The translations under genes and the position numbers were made by a program. DNA of 64,000 bases from Chionoecetes opilio (Eukaryota; Arthropoda; Malacostraca; Decapoda; Majidae). Under the pieces are notes generated by a model, which saw only the letters and a program-made list of their open reading frames with translations, searched no databases and was not told the origin of the DNA. Each line of letters opens with the position of its first letter. The first letter of the stretch is position 1. This document shows, one piece after another, positions 52,660 through 62,952 of the stretch. The DNA lies in NCBI GenBank assembly GCA_016584305.1, contig JACEEZ010022590.1, positions 368,556 to 432,555 on the forward strand, written 5' to 3'.

Positions 52660-52872
52660 AGATCTGTAAGAGACAATCCGGGGTAGAGGTGGCCAAGGGG
52701 GTCCCACAAGGCTCGGTGCTGGGGTAAGTTGATGCTTCCTGTCGAGAGTTGCTTGGTATGGAAAAGGAGCCTGCATGGGGACTCGCGCCTGGTGACCCCC
52801 GGGAGTGGCGTCGTAGAGTGGGCGAGGCGACGCGCCCCCCGGTGTATGCCCCCAGAGATTGATTGATTAGAA
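52660..52872 (+). mobile_element. 3' end of an RTE-like LINE (upstream of copy B)
   Basis: Same fragment as 24,285-24,500 (agagacaatccgg, ggcgaggcgacgcgcccccc, gattgattgatt). Homology to the copy A flank continues from here to exon 1, so the duplicated block includes it. Confidence 0.82.
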
Positions 52873-53028
52873 CGTCATAGCGACAGCCTCGGTTAAATCT
52901 TCTCTTGCGGCTACTCGTTCACAAACAATCTGAACGTCTGCTTGTGTAGTGCGCATGCCTCTCGCTCCCTTGCCTCGCTCACTCGCTTGCTCCTTGCCGC
53001 TGTAGACTTGTAGAGAGAAAATTTAACA

Positions 53029-54001
53029 ATGGAAAATGATCAAAACTATGATTCTATCTCGGACGTTGCAAATGAAAGCGAGAAGAGCGCTGAGGATGTT
53101 AAGGCGAGTGAAGAAAGAGAGGAAAATGGGAGAAATTATACAGAACAGCTAAAAGGAGCGACAGATGGAGAGGAGGAAGATCGAATGAAGGAAGAGATCA
53201 AAGTTGCAGATGCAAGTGAAGTGGAGGAGAGAAACGAAGAGAAAAGCAAAGCAGTGCACCCTATACCTAATGAAGAGTTAGCAATTAAGAACATCCCATC
53301 TGAGTCAACATCATCACATCCCAACCCACCGTCGAGACAGAGGAAGAAAAACAGACCAAACAGCGAAACAGGAGACAAAGAAACACACGAGAAAGCATAC
53401 GACGGAAGAAAAGTAAGCGAAGAGAACAAAGAAGACAAAGAAGTAACAGATGAACCAGAGAAGAAGACAAGGCGAAGGAAATCAAATGCTCCTTTACAAA
53501 ACGAGATAGACGGAACGAAAAGCAAGTCAGAGAAAACAAAAGACACCAAAGAAGACAATAACACAGAACACATTATAAGAAACAGAGACAACAATATTTA
53601 CCCAAAGATTGAAGATGAAGGAAAACTGACCACGGACAACAATATGAAGGAGACAGACTTAGAGCAGGACAAAGAAGACAAAAAAGACACAGAAAACAGC
53701 ATCAAAAACAGAGACAAAAAGTTACCAAAGAGCGAAGATGAAGGCAAACAAACAGTGGACAACAATATGAAGGAAAAAGACTTAGAGAATGAGGATGACG
53801 TGAGTTCCAAAGTGGGCTTGAAGAAGGAACTGGGTCTTGTCAACAGTGTGGGGATAATCGTAGGTAATATCATAGGCACGGGTATCTTTGTGTCGCCCCG
53901 AGCCGTGTTGCAGTACTCTGGCTCTGTTGGAATGTCCTTAATAGTGTGGGTTCTCTCCGGCGTCATGTGCATCGTCGGCGCCTTCTGCTACGCGGAGTTA
54001 G
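53029..54001 (+). CDS. SLC7-type amino-acid transporter, copy B, exon 1
   Basis: ATG at 53,029 (aacaATGg) opens an intact 324-codon exon ending at the donor gttag|gtgagc. The first 263 or so residues are hydrophilic, rich in Glu, Lys, Asp and Asn. They contain an imperfect internal repeat ([20 protein letters not shown] and [20 protein letters not shown]). Then come [40 protein letters not shown] and [17 protein letters not shown]: helices 1 and 2 of an APC-superfamily SLC7 light chain, with the substrate-site motif G-T/S-GIF. Such proteins exchange amino acids at the plasma membrane, usually as partners of an SLC3 heavy chain. The N-terminal extension is much longer than the roughly 30-50 residues usual in this family. 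Confidence 0.9.
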
Positions 54002-54059
54002 GTGAGCCCCTTAAGTATCTCTTACCTATACGTGACCGTTGGTGGTGAACAAAAACATT

Positions 54060-54650
<591 letters not shown>

Positions 54651-55132
54651 TATTAATTATAACGTCATCCAACACATGTGATAGATAATAACCAGCTACA
54701 AATATTTTAATGCACAAAATCCCTGTAATTAATATAAACTTACGTCAAGTTTAATACCTTATCCTTTAATACCTTATTAATACCATCCTTTACAAATACA
54801 AGTTTAATACCTTAATATACCATCCTCTGAGTTTTAGGATATTAATAACTTTTAACACGAACAAATCAACTAGATGGGCGAGTTTTGTATTTATAAAGGT
54901 ATGCTTGATAGTAATGCAATATTCTTAGTTGGTACATTCAAACATTGATATCAGAATATATAAGAGATAATGTGTTTGTCGTAAACACACACACACACAC
55001 ACACACCACATGCAATACACGCAACTAAATAATCGCCGCCACAGGTACGATGATCCCGTGGCGGCAACTACACTTACCTGTATGAGGCTCCATACTCCGT
55101 ATGGGTCCTTTCCGGCCTTTATTTACCTGTTT

Positions 55133-56161
55133 TATATGCCCCACACTTCACAGCACTTTGGGACTGAGAGTGCTGTGAAGTGTGGGGCAGGTGTATCCAG
55201 CTTCTTTCCTGTGAAGACAGGAGTGAGGCAAGGGTGCGTCCTTGCCCCATCATTTTTCAACGCTTGTATGGACTGGGTATTGGACAAGGTTGTAGATCAA
55301 AGTGATTGTGGAGCATCCGTCGGCAACACCAAGATCACTGATCTTGTTTTTGCCGATGATGCAGTAAGCTTTGCTGAGTCGCTGGAGGTCCTGGTGATGG
55401 CTCTCGAGGCGCTGCACGAGGAGGCAAAGCCTTTGGGACTTGAGGTCTCCTGGCTCAAGACCAAGGTCCAGGTATTTGGAGACTTACTAGATGAAGCAGT
55501 ACAGTCTGGTCATGCGTGTGGCGAGGACATTGAGATCTTGGAAAGTTTTACATACCTTGGTAGCGCAGTCCATAATGACGGCGGGTCACGTCAAGAAGTC
55601 TTACGGCGGATTGGCATAGCCCACGGTGTTATGGACTCGCTCAGCGGGAGTATTTGGCGTTGTCGGTACCTGTGCAGGAGGATAAAGATCCGGATCTTCA
55701 AGTCGCTTGTGATCCCTGTCTTACTCTATGGTTGTGAGACATGGACACTAAATAGTGACTTGAAGAGAAGAATCAATGCCTTTGGTAATAAGTGTCTTCG
55801 CAGAATCATGGGGTATCGCTGGGATGATTACGTGTCAAATCAGCGATTGCACCGTGAGACTGAATCGAGGCCTATTACCTGCATAGTCCGTCAGCGCCAA
55901 CTTCGGCTATATGGGCATGTGGCACGCTACCCTGAAACCGATCCTTCCCATCGGGTTGTATTTGTAAGAGACAATCCGGCGTGGAGGAGGCCAAGGGGGC
56001 GCCCACAAGGCTCGTGGCTGGGGCAAGTTGATGTTTCTTGTCGAGAGCTGCTTGGTATGGGAAAGGAGCCTGCATGGGAACTCGCGCGTGGTGACCCCCG
56101 GGAGTGGCGTCGTAGGGTGGGCGAGGCGACGCGCCCCCCGGCGTATGCCCGCAATGATTGA
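55133..56161 (+). CDS. RTE-like LINE ORF2, C-terminal part, open
   Basis: An uninterrupted frame with KTGVRQGCVLAPSFFNACMD, ITDLVFADDAVSFAESLEVL (FADD catalytic loop intact), LGLEVSWLKTKVQVFGDL, FTYLGSAVHNDGGSRQEV and VLLYGCETWTLNSDLKRRI. The latter two are hallmarks of RTE-type and related ORF2 proteins. The C-terminus has RLYGHVARYPETDPSHRVV and a Trp/Arg-rich end. The endonuclease and the first half of RT are absent, so it is not active by itself. Confidence 0.88.
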   Translation, partial: YMPHTSQHFGTESAVKCGAGVSSFFPVKTGVRQGCVLAPSFFNACMDWVLDKVVDQSDCGASVGNTKITDLVFADDAVSFAESLEVLVMALEALHEEAKPLGLEVSWLKTKVQVFGDLLDEAVQSGHACGEDIEILESFTYLGSAVHNDGGSRQEVLRRIGIAHGVMDSLSGSIWRCRYLCRRIKIRIFKSLVIPVLLYGCETWTLNSDLKRRINAFGNKCLRRIMGYRWDDYVSNQRLHRETESRPITCIVRQRQLRLYGHVARYPETDPSHRVVFVRDNPAWRRPRGRPQGSWLGQVDVSCRELLGMGKEPAWELARGDPREWRRRVGEATRPPAYARND

Positions 56162-56173
56162 TTGATTGATTGA
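55139..56173 (+). mobile_element. RTE-like LINE, 5'-truncated, with 8-bp target duplication
   Basis: Inserted in exon 2B between two copies of tttatatg (55,131-55,138 and 56,174-56,181). Copy A shows the exon without it. It contains the second half of RT and the C-terminal region, and ends in (gatt)n as RTE elements end in short repeats. The coding frame is open from the insertion point to a stop at 56,159-56,161, so the insertion is probably recent. Confidence 0.9.
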
Positions 56174-56324
56174 TTTATATGGTGACGATCAGCATCCCGA
56201 GCGGCAGGGCAGTAGCGGCTCTCACCTTTGCTAATTATGTGCTACAGCCTTTCTTCCCTGACGGCCAACCCCCCCCCGATTATGCTCTGCGCCTCATCGG
56301 AATAGCACTGATTGGTGAGTAACT

Positions 56325-56445
56325 TCTTTTCTGTTTTTATACGTCACAGAGGACTGGCCAAAGGCAAAAAAGGTAACAAAAAGCCCGCTAGTTGCAATCC
56401 CTATAAAGAAGACAGTAAGAAAATAAAGAAAGGTGGGTTGTAACT
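56325..56445 (-). mobile_element. LINE 3' tail fragment in intron 2 (copy B)
   Basis: acgtcacagaggactggcca, gtaacaaaaagcccgct and ccctataaagaagac match 26,812-26,935 in copy A and the end of the LINE at 5.5 kb. Confidence 0.8.
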
Positions 56446-57234
56446 GTTAAAAGGAACTGTTGTCTTTCTATCTGTCTGTCTCGGTATCAAGTATAATGTA
56501 TGTAGTAGACAGTACCACTTATAATACTACAAGGTAAAAAAATGCAGCAAATAGTTTAGCTTTGATATATGGCAATAGGGATAGATAGTAATAAGGATAG
56601 CGTTGATTGGTGAGTGGCTACTGTCTGTCTATCTGCCTGTCTGAGTAGCATGTTTAATGTAGTAGACAGCACCAATTTGAATCGTGTAAGGAAAAAAAAT
56701 GCAGCAATTGGTGTAGTACTAATCTTTCAATCCCCCCGCCCCCGTTCCCAGGCCCTCTGTCATCTTGGGGTGGCTTCGGCCCCAGGGATTGGGGCCTGAC
56801 GCCATGGGGACGACCTGGTCGCTCTCTTGGCTTCGGGCCTCTGTCCTCGGTCTGACGAATTTTGCCTGGCCTTTCCTGTCATCCTCCTTTTTCCCCTCCT
56901 TCCCTCTATCTCTCCTCTTGTGCCTCCTCCAATCTCCCTTTCCCCCTAAGATGTGAGAGCCGTGCTGATGGGATATGATGGCTTCGGGTCAGTCATGAAC
57001 GGCCTCAGGGTGCCACGGGCGCGGTATACCCTTTGCACCTTTGCTCTTTCCCTTCATGGGGGTCTTGAGGGGATGACTGTTTATTTCCCCCTCTTTACTC
57101 CAGGCTCACCATGGCCAATGATGATAATTAAACTTTTATAGGGGCTTTAGGGCCACCCCTCTACCAAATTACCCTACTGATCCCCCTGGTTTGCCGACCC
57201 CTGCTCCTCTTTTGACTACAGCCCGGATACTGAT

Positions 57235-58365
57235 TTGCCCGTACCCGAAACTCGACCCTCAGAGTCACTTAGTGCTCCTGAGCCCCCTAGCCAGATCAAG
57301 AATCCATTATCAGCACCAGGCTACACTCCAGCCCAAAAACCCTCTACCTCTTCCATACCTTCTCCATCCTTGCCGCCCTGCTTTACCCCTCCAGATCCTT
57401 CCCCTACCCTTCCTTCTCCCAAACCTTCTTTGTCCTCCTCCTCATCCTGTGTAGCTACTCTTGCACCCTACAACCCTTCTCCCGCCGGGAGAACTACAGT
57501 CCGCACGGTCTCCTCTTCCTCACGCCCACGCCCATCTACTTCTCTCCTTCACCCCTCCTTCGACACTCCTTTTGGTCCTGCAAAGCGGGACTGTTTCTCC
57601 ATCGTCCCTAGCACCGCCCCTTACTCTGCTAACGCCCTACGTTTCACGGTATGCCTCCAACGGCAAGTTGGCAAGGTTGCTTTCCGTACCCGCCCCGACC
57701 GGTCCCGCCTGGGAACTGTTGACACCGAGGCCCAAGCTCATGCACTGCTCAACCTTAAAGACCTTGACGGCAACCCATTCGACATCATGCCCGACATTGC
57801 TCTCAACACCTGTACTGGAACAGTTTCCATCCCCCCGCGTTCTTGCCCAGTCGATGACACCGAATGGTCTGAGTGCGCAGATGTCCTTCTCGACCTTTTG
57901 ACAGAGGTTTATGATGCGGTTGCAGTTTACTGCTACACCATCCCACCCCGGGGCCACCGTAGGTCCCCTACCAACATTGCCAAAGTCACTTTCAAAAAGC
58001 AAGATCTCCCTGATAGCATTTATGTTGCCGGGGTCCACTGCTCTGTTAAACCTTACCGCCCTACTCCACGCCAGTGCCAGTCCTGCTGGCATTTTGGCCA
58101 CCCTGCCCAAGCACTGCCGATCCTCTGCCCGCTGCCCATTTTGTGCTCAATCTGGCCATGCTCGTTCCACGTGTCCTGCAACATTTCCCACCTGTGCGAA
58201 CTGTGGTGGTTCCCACAACGTCTTCTACTGGGGTTGCCCTGTCTACCACTTCGAATCGGAAGTGGCATCCATCAGATTTAAGAAGGGCTTCACTTTATGG
58301 GAAGCCCGCCAGGAAGCTCGCCGCCTCGGCTTTTCGCCTACCCCCGTCTCCCAGCTTATTTAAAA
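57235..58365 (+). pseudogene. LINE ORF1 protein (gag-like, zinc knuckles)
   Basis: A Pro/Ser-rich start leads to a folded region with LRFTVCLQRQVGKVAFRTRP, CTGTVSIPPRSCPVDDTEWS and VYVAGVHCSVKPYR-like sequence (read IYVAGVHCSVKPYRPTPRQC). Then come zinc knuckles CQSCWHFGH, CPFCAQSGHARSTC and CANCGGSHNVFYWGC. After these FRFKKGFT-like sequence (IRFKKGFTLWEARQEARRLG) is the usual end of jockey/I-type ORF1. A frameshift near 58,105 separates the first and second knuckles; a stop lies at 58,361-58,363. It would bind element RNA. Confidence 0.85.
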
Positions 58366-59231
58366 TCCCACTTTTCCAGATCCTCCTACTACAACCTCTC
58401 CTACTCTCTCTTTCCCTGTTCCTCCTCCTCCCACTCCTCGTCCTTCATTTGCTCCTCCTGTTGCCCCCTTTCTCTCCATAAGTAACCCCTTTGCCGTCCT
58501 CAGTCCAGATACTCCGACCTCTACCCCTTCCTCGATCCCCACACCCCTTCCTCAACGCTCCCCTCCTCGGCCTACTCTTACCAGACGACCTAAACGTTCT
58601 TCCCCTTCCTCCCCCCCCGAAACCTTCCACTATCTCTCCCTTCTCAGTTTCTCACACCCCACTTTCTACGTCTCCTCCTACTAAGAAACCCTGTGCCTCC
58701 CAGGTCTCCCCTCCTGACTTTCCTGTTGAAACCATGGCTATGATCGAGGATTACCTCGCTCAGCCTCAAGACATGACCCCTCTGCCCTCTTCACAAACCG
58801 CCTCATCATCCCCACTTTCATTATCAACCCTCAAAGTCTCAGCTGAGATACATCCTCTTCCATCCCATCTTCCACCTACCCCTCTTCCTCCTTCTGCCTC
58901 CAAACTTTCCCCTTGTTCCCCCTCTTCCCCGCCTTCTCCATCATTCTCCCCACTGCACCCTTCACCCCTTATCTCTGATCACTCTAAGTCCTCTCCCCCA
59001 TCTTCTACTTCCCCTGCCCGCCCTACTGTTATGTCTGTTCTTAATTTACCCCTCCTTCCTGGCTGTACACTCGCCTCCCTTTTGTCTCAACAACCCCCAT
59101 CCCTATCCCCTCGCCCCCCTGACCCTACTGACTGTACTTCACCTACTACACTTGATCCCCCACCTGATATCGCTGATCCTGCTAACCCCTCTACTCAGGA
59201 CGCTACCATTTCGACTATCATCACCCGCTAA
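58366..59231 (+). pseudogene. LINE Pro/Ser-rich ORF1 extension
   Basis: About 290 codons in shifting frames, dominated by Pro, Ser, Leu and Thr (pyrimidine-rich DNA). It probably represents the C-terminal low-complexity part of ORF1. One frame is open from 58,491 to 59,231. I see no domain. Confidence 0.55.
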
Positions 59232-59234
59232 CCT

Positions 59235-59450
59235 CTACACTCTGTCTGTTCTTCATTGGAACATTCACGACTTCCGATCCCACGGACAAGACCTTTGTCT
59301 CCTTATTTCTTGCTATAACCCTCAAGTTATCTGCCTCGCAGAAACTTGCCTTACTCACCCCCCTGTCCCCATTCCCAATTTATGATTTCCCCAACAAATA
59401 CACGTCCTTCCTCTGATCTAACCCTACTGCTATAACGTTCCATTCCTTTC
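59235..59450 (+). pseudogene. LINE ORF2 endonuclease start, truncated
   Basis: LYTLSVLHWNIHDFRSHGQD, then PQVICLAETCL: the first strand and the catalytic Glu (ET) of an APE-type endonuclease. In-frame stops follow at 59,383, and the rest of the domain and RT are absent. Confidence 0.8.
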
Positions 59451-59627
59451 CTCTTCCCTCACCGTTTCACCCTTTCTCTATAACCCCTTCCCTTCATTAT
59501 GCTTTGCCATAGTGTCATATGACCTCCGATGTCTGGCACATTTTCCCATTTTAGCATTAAATCAATCAATTAATATTTCAATCTGCTCCTCGTCGGGATA
59601 GCCAATATTGGTGCGTACCTTTTTTTT

Positions 59628-59970
59628 TTTTTTACATCTTGGCCAATAGCGCCTGTGGGCAGTAACCTTCTGGGGTGGGATGGTAGGCCCTGGAGCTTCA
59701 CTTGAGGGCTATGATGTTTGGCCCTCGCCCGTGGTGGCGCAGGCAAAATGTTTATTGTGACTCCTGCATGTGATTAGAGGCTCATGCCGCCACCCTGTGT
59801 TCTCCGATGCAGATGCAATCGAAGGTAGAGTTAATGGGCAGCATGTGGGTGTTCTTAGGCCACTCGGCGGTGCAGAAAGATTTTCAGTGGATTTTGGTTC
59901 TCATCGAGGATTGAACTCTGGTCAGCGAAAACGCCACTCGGAGACGCTAACCACTCTGCTACTGCCTCCC
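59628..59970 (-). mobile_element. tRNA-derived SINE (Ser-like head), copy B intron 2
   Basis: Counterpart of 28,110-28,452; the internal stretch from gtgattagaggctcatgccg to gagacgctaaccactctgct is nearly identical. Confidence 0.85.
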
Positions 59971-60319
59971 CCAACTGTTGTCTGTACATCTATCTACAAC
60001 GTGTCTAGAACACGTTATTGAATCAGAGAAACTTATAAGAACCATGAAAATAAATATTTTAGCAATTTTTTTAACTTGCAGACCAAGAGAGTGCGAGAAG
60101 CAAAACAAATAATCAGTTTTAAATTTATGCAATTGGATCCATAAATCGAATGATAATTTCAGAATAGGTTTTTTGGGAGCCGTGACACAAGTTGATGAAA
60201 ATACTATGATAGATGTTGTGATTTGAGAAAGATTTGGAAGTCATGAGTGACGAAGGTTGGTTATGATAAATGATCTACCTCTATCTCTCTTTCTCTCTCT
60301 CTCTGTTATCTCCCATCAG

Positions 60320-60545
60320 TTATCCTCACGTACGTCAACTGCAAGAAAGTGCGATGGGCCACCAGAGTGCAGGACCTGTTGGCATTGACAAAGGTGTTTG
60401 CCCTCATTGTGATCATCGTCGTGGGACTGTGTCACCTGCTTCGAGGCACCACACAGAATTCCGAGGATCCAATGGAAGGCACCACCACCCACCCTGCCTT
60501 GCTTGCCACTACTTTCTACCACACTATTTATGCTTACGATGGATG
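60320..60545 (+). CDS. SLC7-type transporter, copy B, exon 3
   Basis: Between tcccatcag and gatg|gtgaga the exon is open and in phase: VILTYVNCKKVRWATRVQDL, LALTKVFALIVIIVVGLCHL, LRGTTQNSEDPMEG, then FYHTIYAYDGW at the exon end. These are helices 4 and 5 and the start of helix 6; the family has a YSGLFSYAGW-type motif at the end position, with Trp split by the intron as here. It continues into exon 4B. Confidence 0.88.
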
Positions 60546-60639
60546 GTGAGAAAGGTTGAAGAAAATTGAAAAGGTTGAAAATGTTGTGAAAAGGTTGGAG
60601 AGAAAGTGTTTGTTTGAGAGATTTATGGTTAGTTGGATT

Positions 60640-60807
60640 GGGCACGTCAGGGTGGCAAGGTTGGTAGAGACGTGAGCTTGCAATGTGCAGCGTCCCTGTG
60701 CATTCGGTCTGGTGCTGGTGGTGTGTGCTGACGTGGCGGCGCTTTGTATAGTCAATAACCTTGTAGTTGGTACTTGCAAAGTGTCTAGATAGGATGAAAA
60801 TCTTATC
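60640..60807 (+). mobile_element. tRNA-derived SINE, third family, with 11-bp target duplication
   Basis: 168 bp flanked by ttagttggatt (60,629-60,639 and 60,808-60,818). Copy A has one ttagttggatt near 30,026-30,036. The element starts gggcacgtcag, with a tRNA-like part containing cattcggtctggtgctgg, and ends taggatgaaaatcttatc. Confidence 0.88.
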
Positions 60808-61018
60808 TTAGTTGGATTTGGGGAAAAGTATTTTTTTTTTTTTAAGTTATTAACTACACATATGGCTTAAAAAGTGGATGAGTTAAGGCAGTAAGGCAGT
60901 AATTCGTATAGAAAGTGTGTATGAGTGGGTTGTTGGATTAGTAAATGTTGGTGATTAGAAGTGTGTACAGAGGTTATGTGTAAAAAGAGATTAAATGCGT
61001 GTTATTTATTGCTTATAG

Positions 61019-61051
61019 GGGTGTGTGTGTATGTGTGTGTGTGTGTGTGTG

Positions 61052-61102
<51 letters not shown>

Positions 61103-61145
61103 TGTGTGTGTGTGCGTGTGTGTGTGTGCGCGTGTGCGTGCGCGC
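61019..61145. repeat. (GT)n microsatellite, intron 3 copy B
   Basis: Pure GT with a few substitutions, ending in gcgcgtgtgcgtgcgcgcg; equivalent to 30,190-30,355. Confidence 0.95.
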
Positions 61146-61202
61146 GACCTAAATTAACTGTATACATATTCCTTTCTATCATTCTTTTTTTTCTTTCTAC
61201 AG

Positions 61203-61247
61203 GGACAGCCTTAACGACGTCATGGAAGAGCTCAAGGATCCAATCAG
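61203..61247 (+). CDS. SLC7-type transporter, copy B, exon 4 (45 bp)
   Basis: Between tttctacag and gtaggc. In phase with exon 3B it reads DSLNDVMEELKDPIR, which fits the conserved N-x-V-EE-KDP-N/R segment after helix 6 of SLC7 light chains. No exon 5 of copy B is seen in the remaining 2.7 kb. Confidence 0.85.
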
Positions 61248-61259
61248 GTAGGCTATAAC

Positions 61260-61260
61260 A

Positions 61261-61320
<60 letters not shown>

Positions 61321-61510
61321 GATAGATGCTTTAGTGACCACAGTAGTTACAAGGGAACTCAATAAAATAGCTACGAAATCAATGAAACTCAATAAAACTC
61401 AATAGAACTCAATAAAAAAAAAAAATTACCAACTATTTCAGATTAATTAATAAAGAAAGTATCTAAGACATTTACTTAGGAACCTACTTTACTTAGCACA
61501 CATATTGAGT
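61260..61510 (-). repeat. (CA)n and LINE tail, intron 4 copy B
   Basis: CA repeat at 61,260-61,316, then cagacagatagatgctttag and ctcaataaa repeats, as at 30,690-31,010 in copy A. Similarity to copy A ends near 61,505, which I take as the right limit of the duplicated block. Confidence 0.7.
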
Positions 61511-61544
61511 TGACACCTATCAAAAAATCCAAACTCCACCTCTA

Positions 61545-61690
61545 ACCTAATCTAATTTAACCTAACTTAACAGTTTATGGCTGAAATAACGGTAGATTTT
61601 CGGTAGTACATGTAACACCATTATTATTCAATTGCGCCATGGGAAATGGGGTTCAAAATATTCATAATGAATAATTCTACACGAAGATGT
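61545..61690. repeat. Dispersed AT-rich repeat, inverted copy
   Basis: Reverse-complement match to 120-300 (gattttcggtagtacatgta, attcaattgcgccatgg). Confidence 0.6.
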
Positions 61691-61951
61691 TTGTTTGTTT
61701 GTTTGTTTGTTTAGAGGATAATTCCTCCGAGCCGTAGTGATCTACCGCTGCAGCAATTAGTGTTGGCCGAAGCCACCACCCCGGGAGGGGGGTCACAAAC
61801 CCCCGGCTAACACCCGGTACCCATTCACTGCTGGGTGGACAGGGGCTCGGGTTTTAAGAAAGACCACCCATCTATCTTTGCTCCGCCCGGGGATCTAACC
61901 CGGGACTTCTCGGTTGTGAGCCGAGCGTGCTAACCACTAAACTACGGAGTA
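61691..61951 (-). mobile_element. tRNA-Val-type SINE, best-preserved copy
   Basis: The tail (tttg)n lies at 61,687-61,713. The body includes gtgttggccgaagccaccac and cccattcactgctgggtgg. The head in reverse gives cggagcaaagat, a gggttagatccccgggcgga B box, the anticodon stem-loop with CAC, and actccgtagtttagtggtta (A box). It is directly comparable with 48,366-48,868, and supplies that copy's empty site. Confidence 0.88.
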
Positions 61952-62096
61952 CCGTATGTAAATGTAGGTAAGAATCTTAGGACTTTTGGAAGCCCACTAC
62001 CGAACTATTACCCTATCTTTGCACGAGTTAGGTGGTAAATAAGCTTATATGGTTAATATCACAACTGCCTTAGGAAGCATGACATATTATTGCTCG

Positions 62097-62354
62097 TTAG
62101 TTCAGTGATGAACGAACTTTAATTATTAATAACAGTACTGTCTGGAAAAGAGTAGCTACAAGAGCAATCACGGCATATAACTTGGTAGTTTTGTCATTTA
62201 TGCCTTCAATATACTCCTTGATGAGGTCAATGAGCATCCCCTTATCCACAGTGGATATAGGAGTTGCCTTAAGAGAGCCAGCATCGTCACTCGTAGCAGT
62301 GGTGTCGACTGTAAATGTAAACAAACTTGAATTTCCCGCGATTTCAAGCGCCAT
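62097..62354 (-). CDS. Hypothetical 85-residue protein with C-terminal membrane segment
   Basis: Minus-strand ATG at 62,352-62,354 opens MALEIAGNSSLFTFTVDTTA; after a Ser/Thr-rich part and DKGMLIDLIKEYIEGINDKT, LYAVIALVATLFQTVLLLII forms a probable membrane helix followed by KVRSSLN. Amino-acid use looks protein-like, but I recognise no family. It may be a small host gene, an exon, or the accessory ORF of a transposon next to the Harbinger-type gene. Confidence 0.35.
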   Translation of the reverse strand: MALEIAGNSSLFTFTVDTTATSDDAGSLKATPISTVDKGMLIDLIKEYIEGINDKTTKLYAVIALVATLFQTVLLLIIKVRSSLN

Positions 62355-62404
62355 TTCGCCGAGTCGAGCGAGAATATGAGAAGGTTAGCGCTGGCGAACA
62401 CTCA

Positions 62405-62520
62405 CGTCCGCCAACCCTGGCGTTTGCCAGGGTTGGCGTAAGCCAGTGTTTACAAGTAAGGATTTCCTGAGGAAATCAGGCGTTCGCCTGGCGGAGCATC
62501 GGCAGGCGATCGCCAGCCCG
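62405..62520. repeat. Cluster of short palindromes
   Basis: gccaaccctggc-gttt-gccagggttggc (62,410-62,437) is a perfect 12-bp hairpin; gatttcctgaggaaatc (62,460-62,476) is another; cgcctggcgg/ggcaggcgat sequences follow. No gene overlaps. Confidence 0.75.
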
Positions 62521-62533
62521 GGCGGAAAGTTTA

Positions 62534-62556
62534 ATGCTGGGGTCACACATTGGCGA
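62534..62556 (+). repeat. Candidate terminal repeat of the Harbinger-type element
   Basis: gctggggtcacacattggcg directly follows tttaat, and PIF/Harbinger elements insert at 3-bp TWA targets. The partner end is outside the window, so this is a guess from position. Confidence 0.3.
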
Positions 62557-62943
62557 ATCGGCTGCGCGAATGTCTGCGAACAAAAAAATGGCCGATTCGT
62601 TCCGGATTCCCCGTCCGGAAATGGCGAAGTCTAGGCTCTTGACAGAAATCGCCATTTTGAGCGAACCCCATCGCCATGTCCCTCGACCACCCCGCGTTCA
62701 TTCGCCCTGCCAACGCAATCGTTGGAGATGAGGCGCAATATATTCGAGGGGAGGTCACAGCCTACGGCGATGTATCGCCCAACTTGCGATGGCGATGTAT
62801 CGTAAGGTCGGCGAATCCACTACAATGTGTTGTCATTTAGGGCGATAATTTGCAATAGATTCTCGCATGCATTGCGATTGCCCTGCGTTCGTCTAGCGAT
62901 AATTCGTAGACATTCGTGGGCACGTTGTGGGTGGGGCACGGTG

Positions 62944-62952
62944 GTATATATA
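62944..62952 (+). promoter_or_regulatory. Possible TATA box of the Harbinger-type gene
   Basis: tatatatag lies about 155 bp before the first in-frame ATG (63,103) of the transposase and about 30 bp before gtacagtgctc, a plausible start region. Confidence 0.35.

Larger units (their letters stand above)
55045..56295 (+). pseudogene. SLC7-type transporter, copy B, exon 2, split by a LINE
   Basis: Starts after gccacag as exon 2A does. A 5-base deletion (ggatcccgtggcgg against cccgaaaagtggcgg in copy A) and a small insertion near 55,087-55,100 break the frame. A LINE interrupts it after tttatttacctgttttatatg (55,138). The exon resumes at 56,182 with gtgacgatcagcatccc and continues to the donor attg|gtgagt; by alignment to copy A the exon ends at about 56,314. 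This exon cannot be translated as the family requires. Confidence 0.85.
56733..59571 (+). mobile_element. LINE with ORF1, internally deleted, 12-bp target duplication
   Basis: The flanks aatctttcaatc (56,721-56,732) and aatatttcaatc (59,572-59,583) are the duplicated target; copy A has a single aatctttcaatc at 28,056-28,067. The element starts with a GC-rich 5' untranslated region, then a gag-like ORF1, a Pro/Ser-rich stretch and the first about 70 codons of an ORF2 endonuclease. It then jumps to a 3' tail (gtctggcacatttt, (aatc)n). Most of ORF2 is missing although both ends are kept. Confidence 0.85.

Noticed and set aside
57637..58110. Minus-strand frame of 157 codons
   Set aside because: It lies opposite the LINE ORF1, whose plus-strand frame carries the zinc-knuckle motifs; it is a shadow frame.
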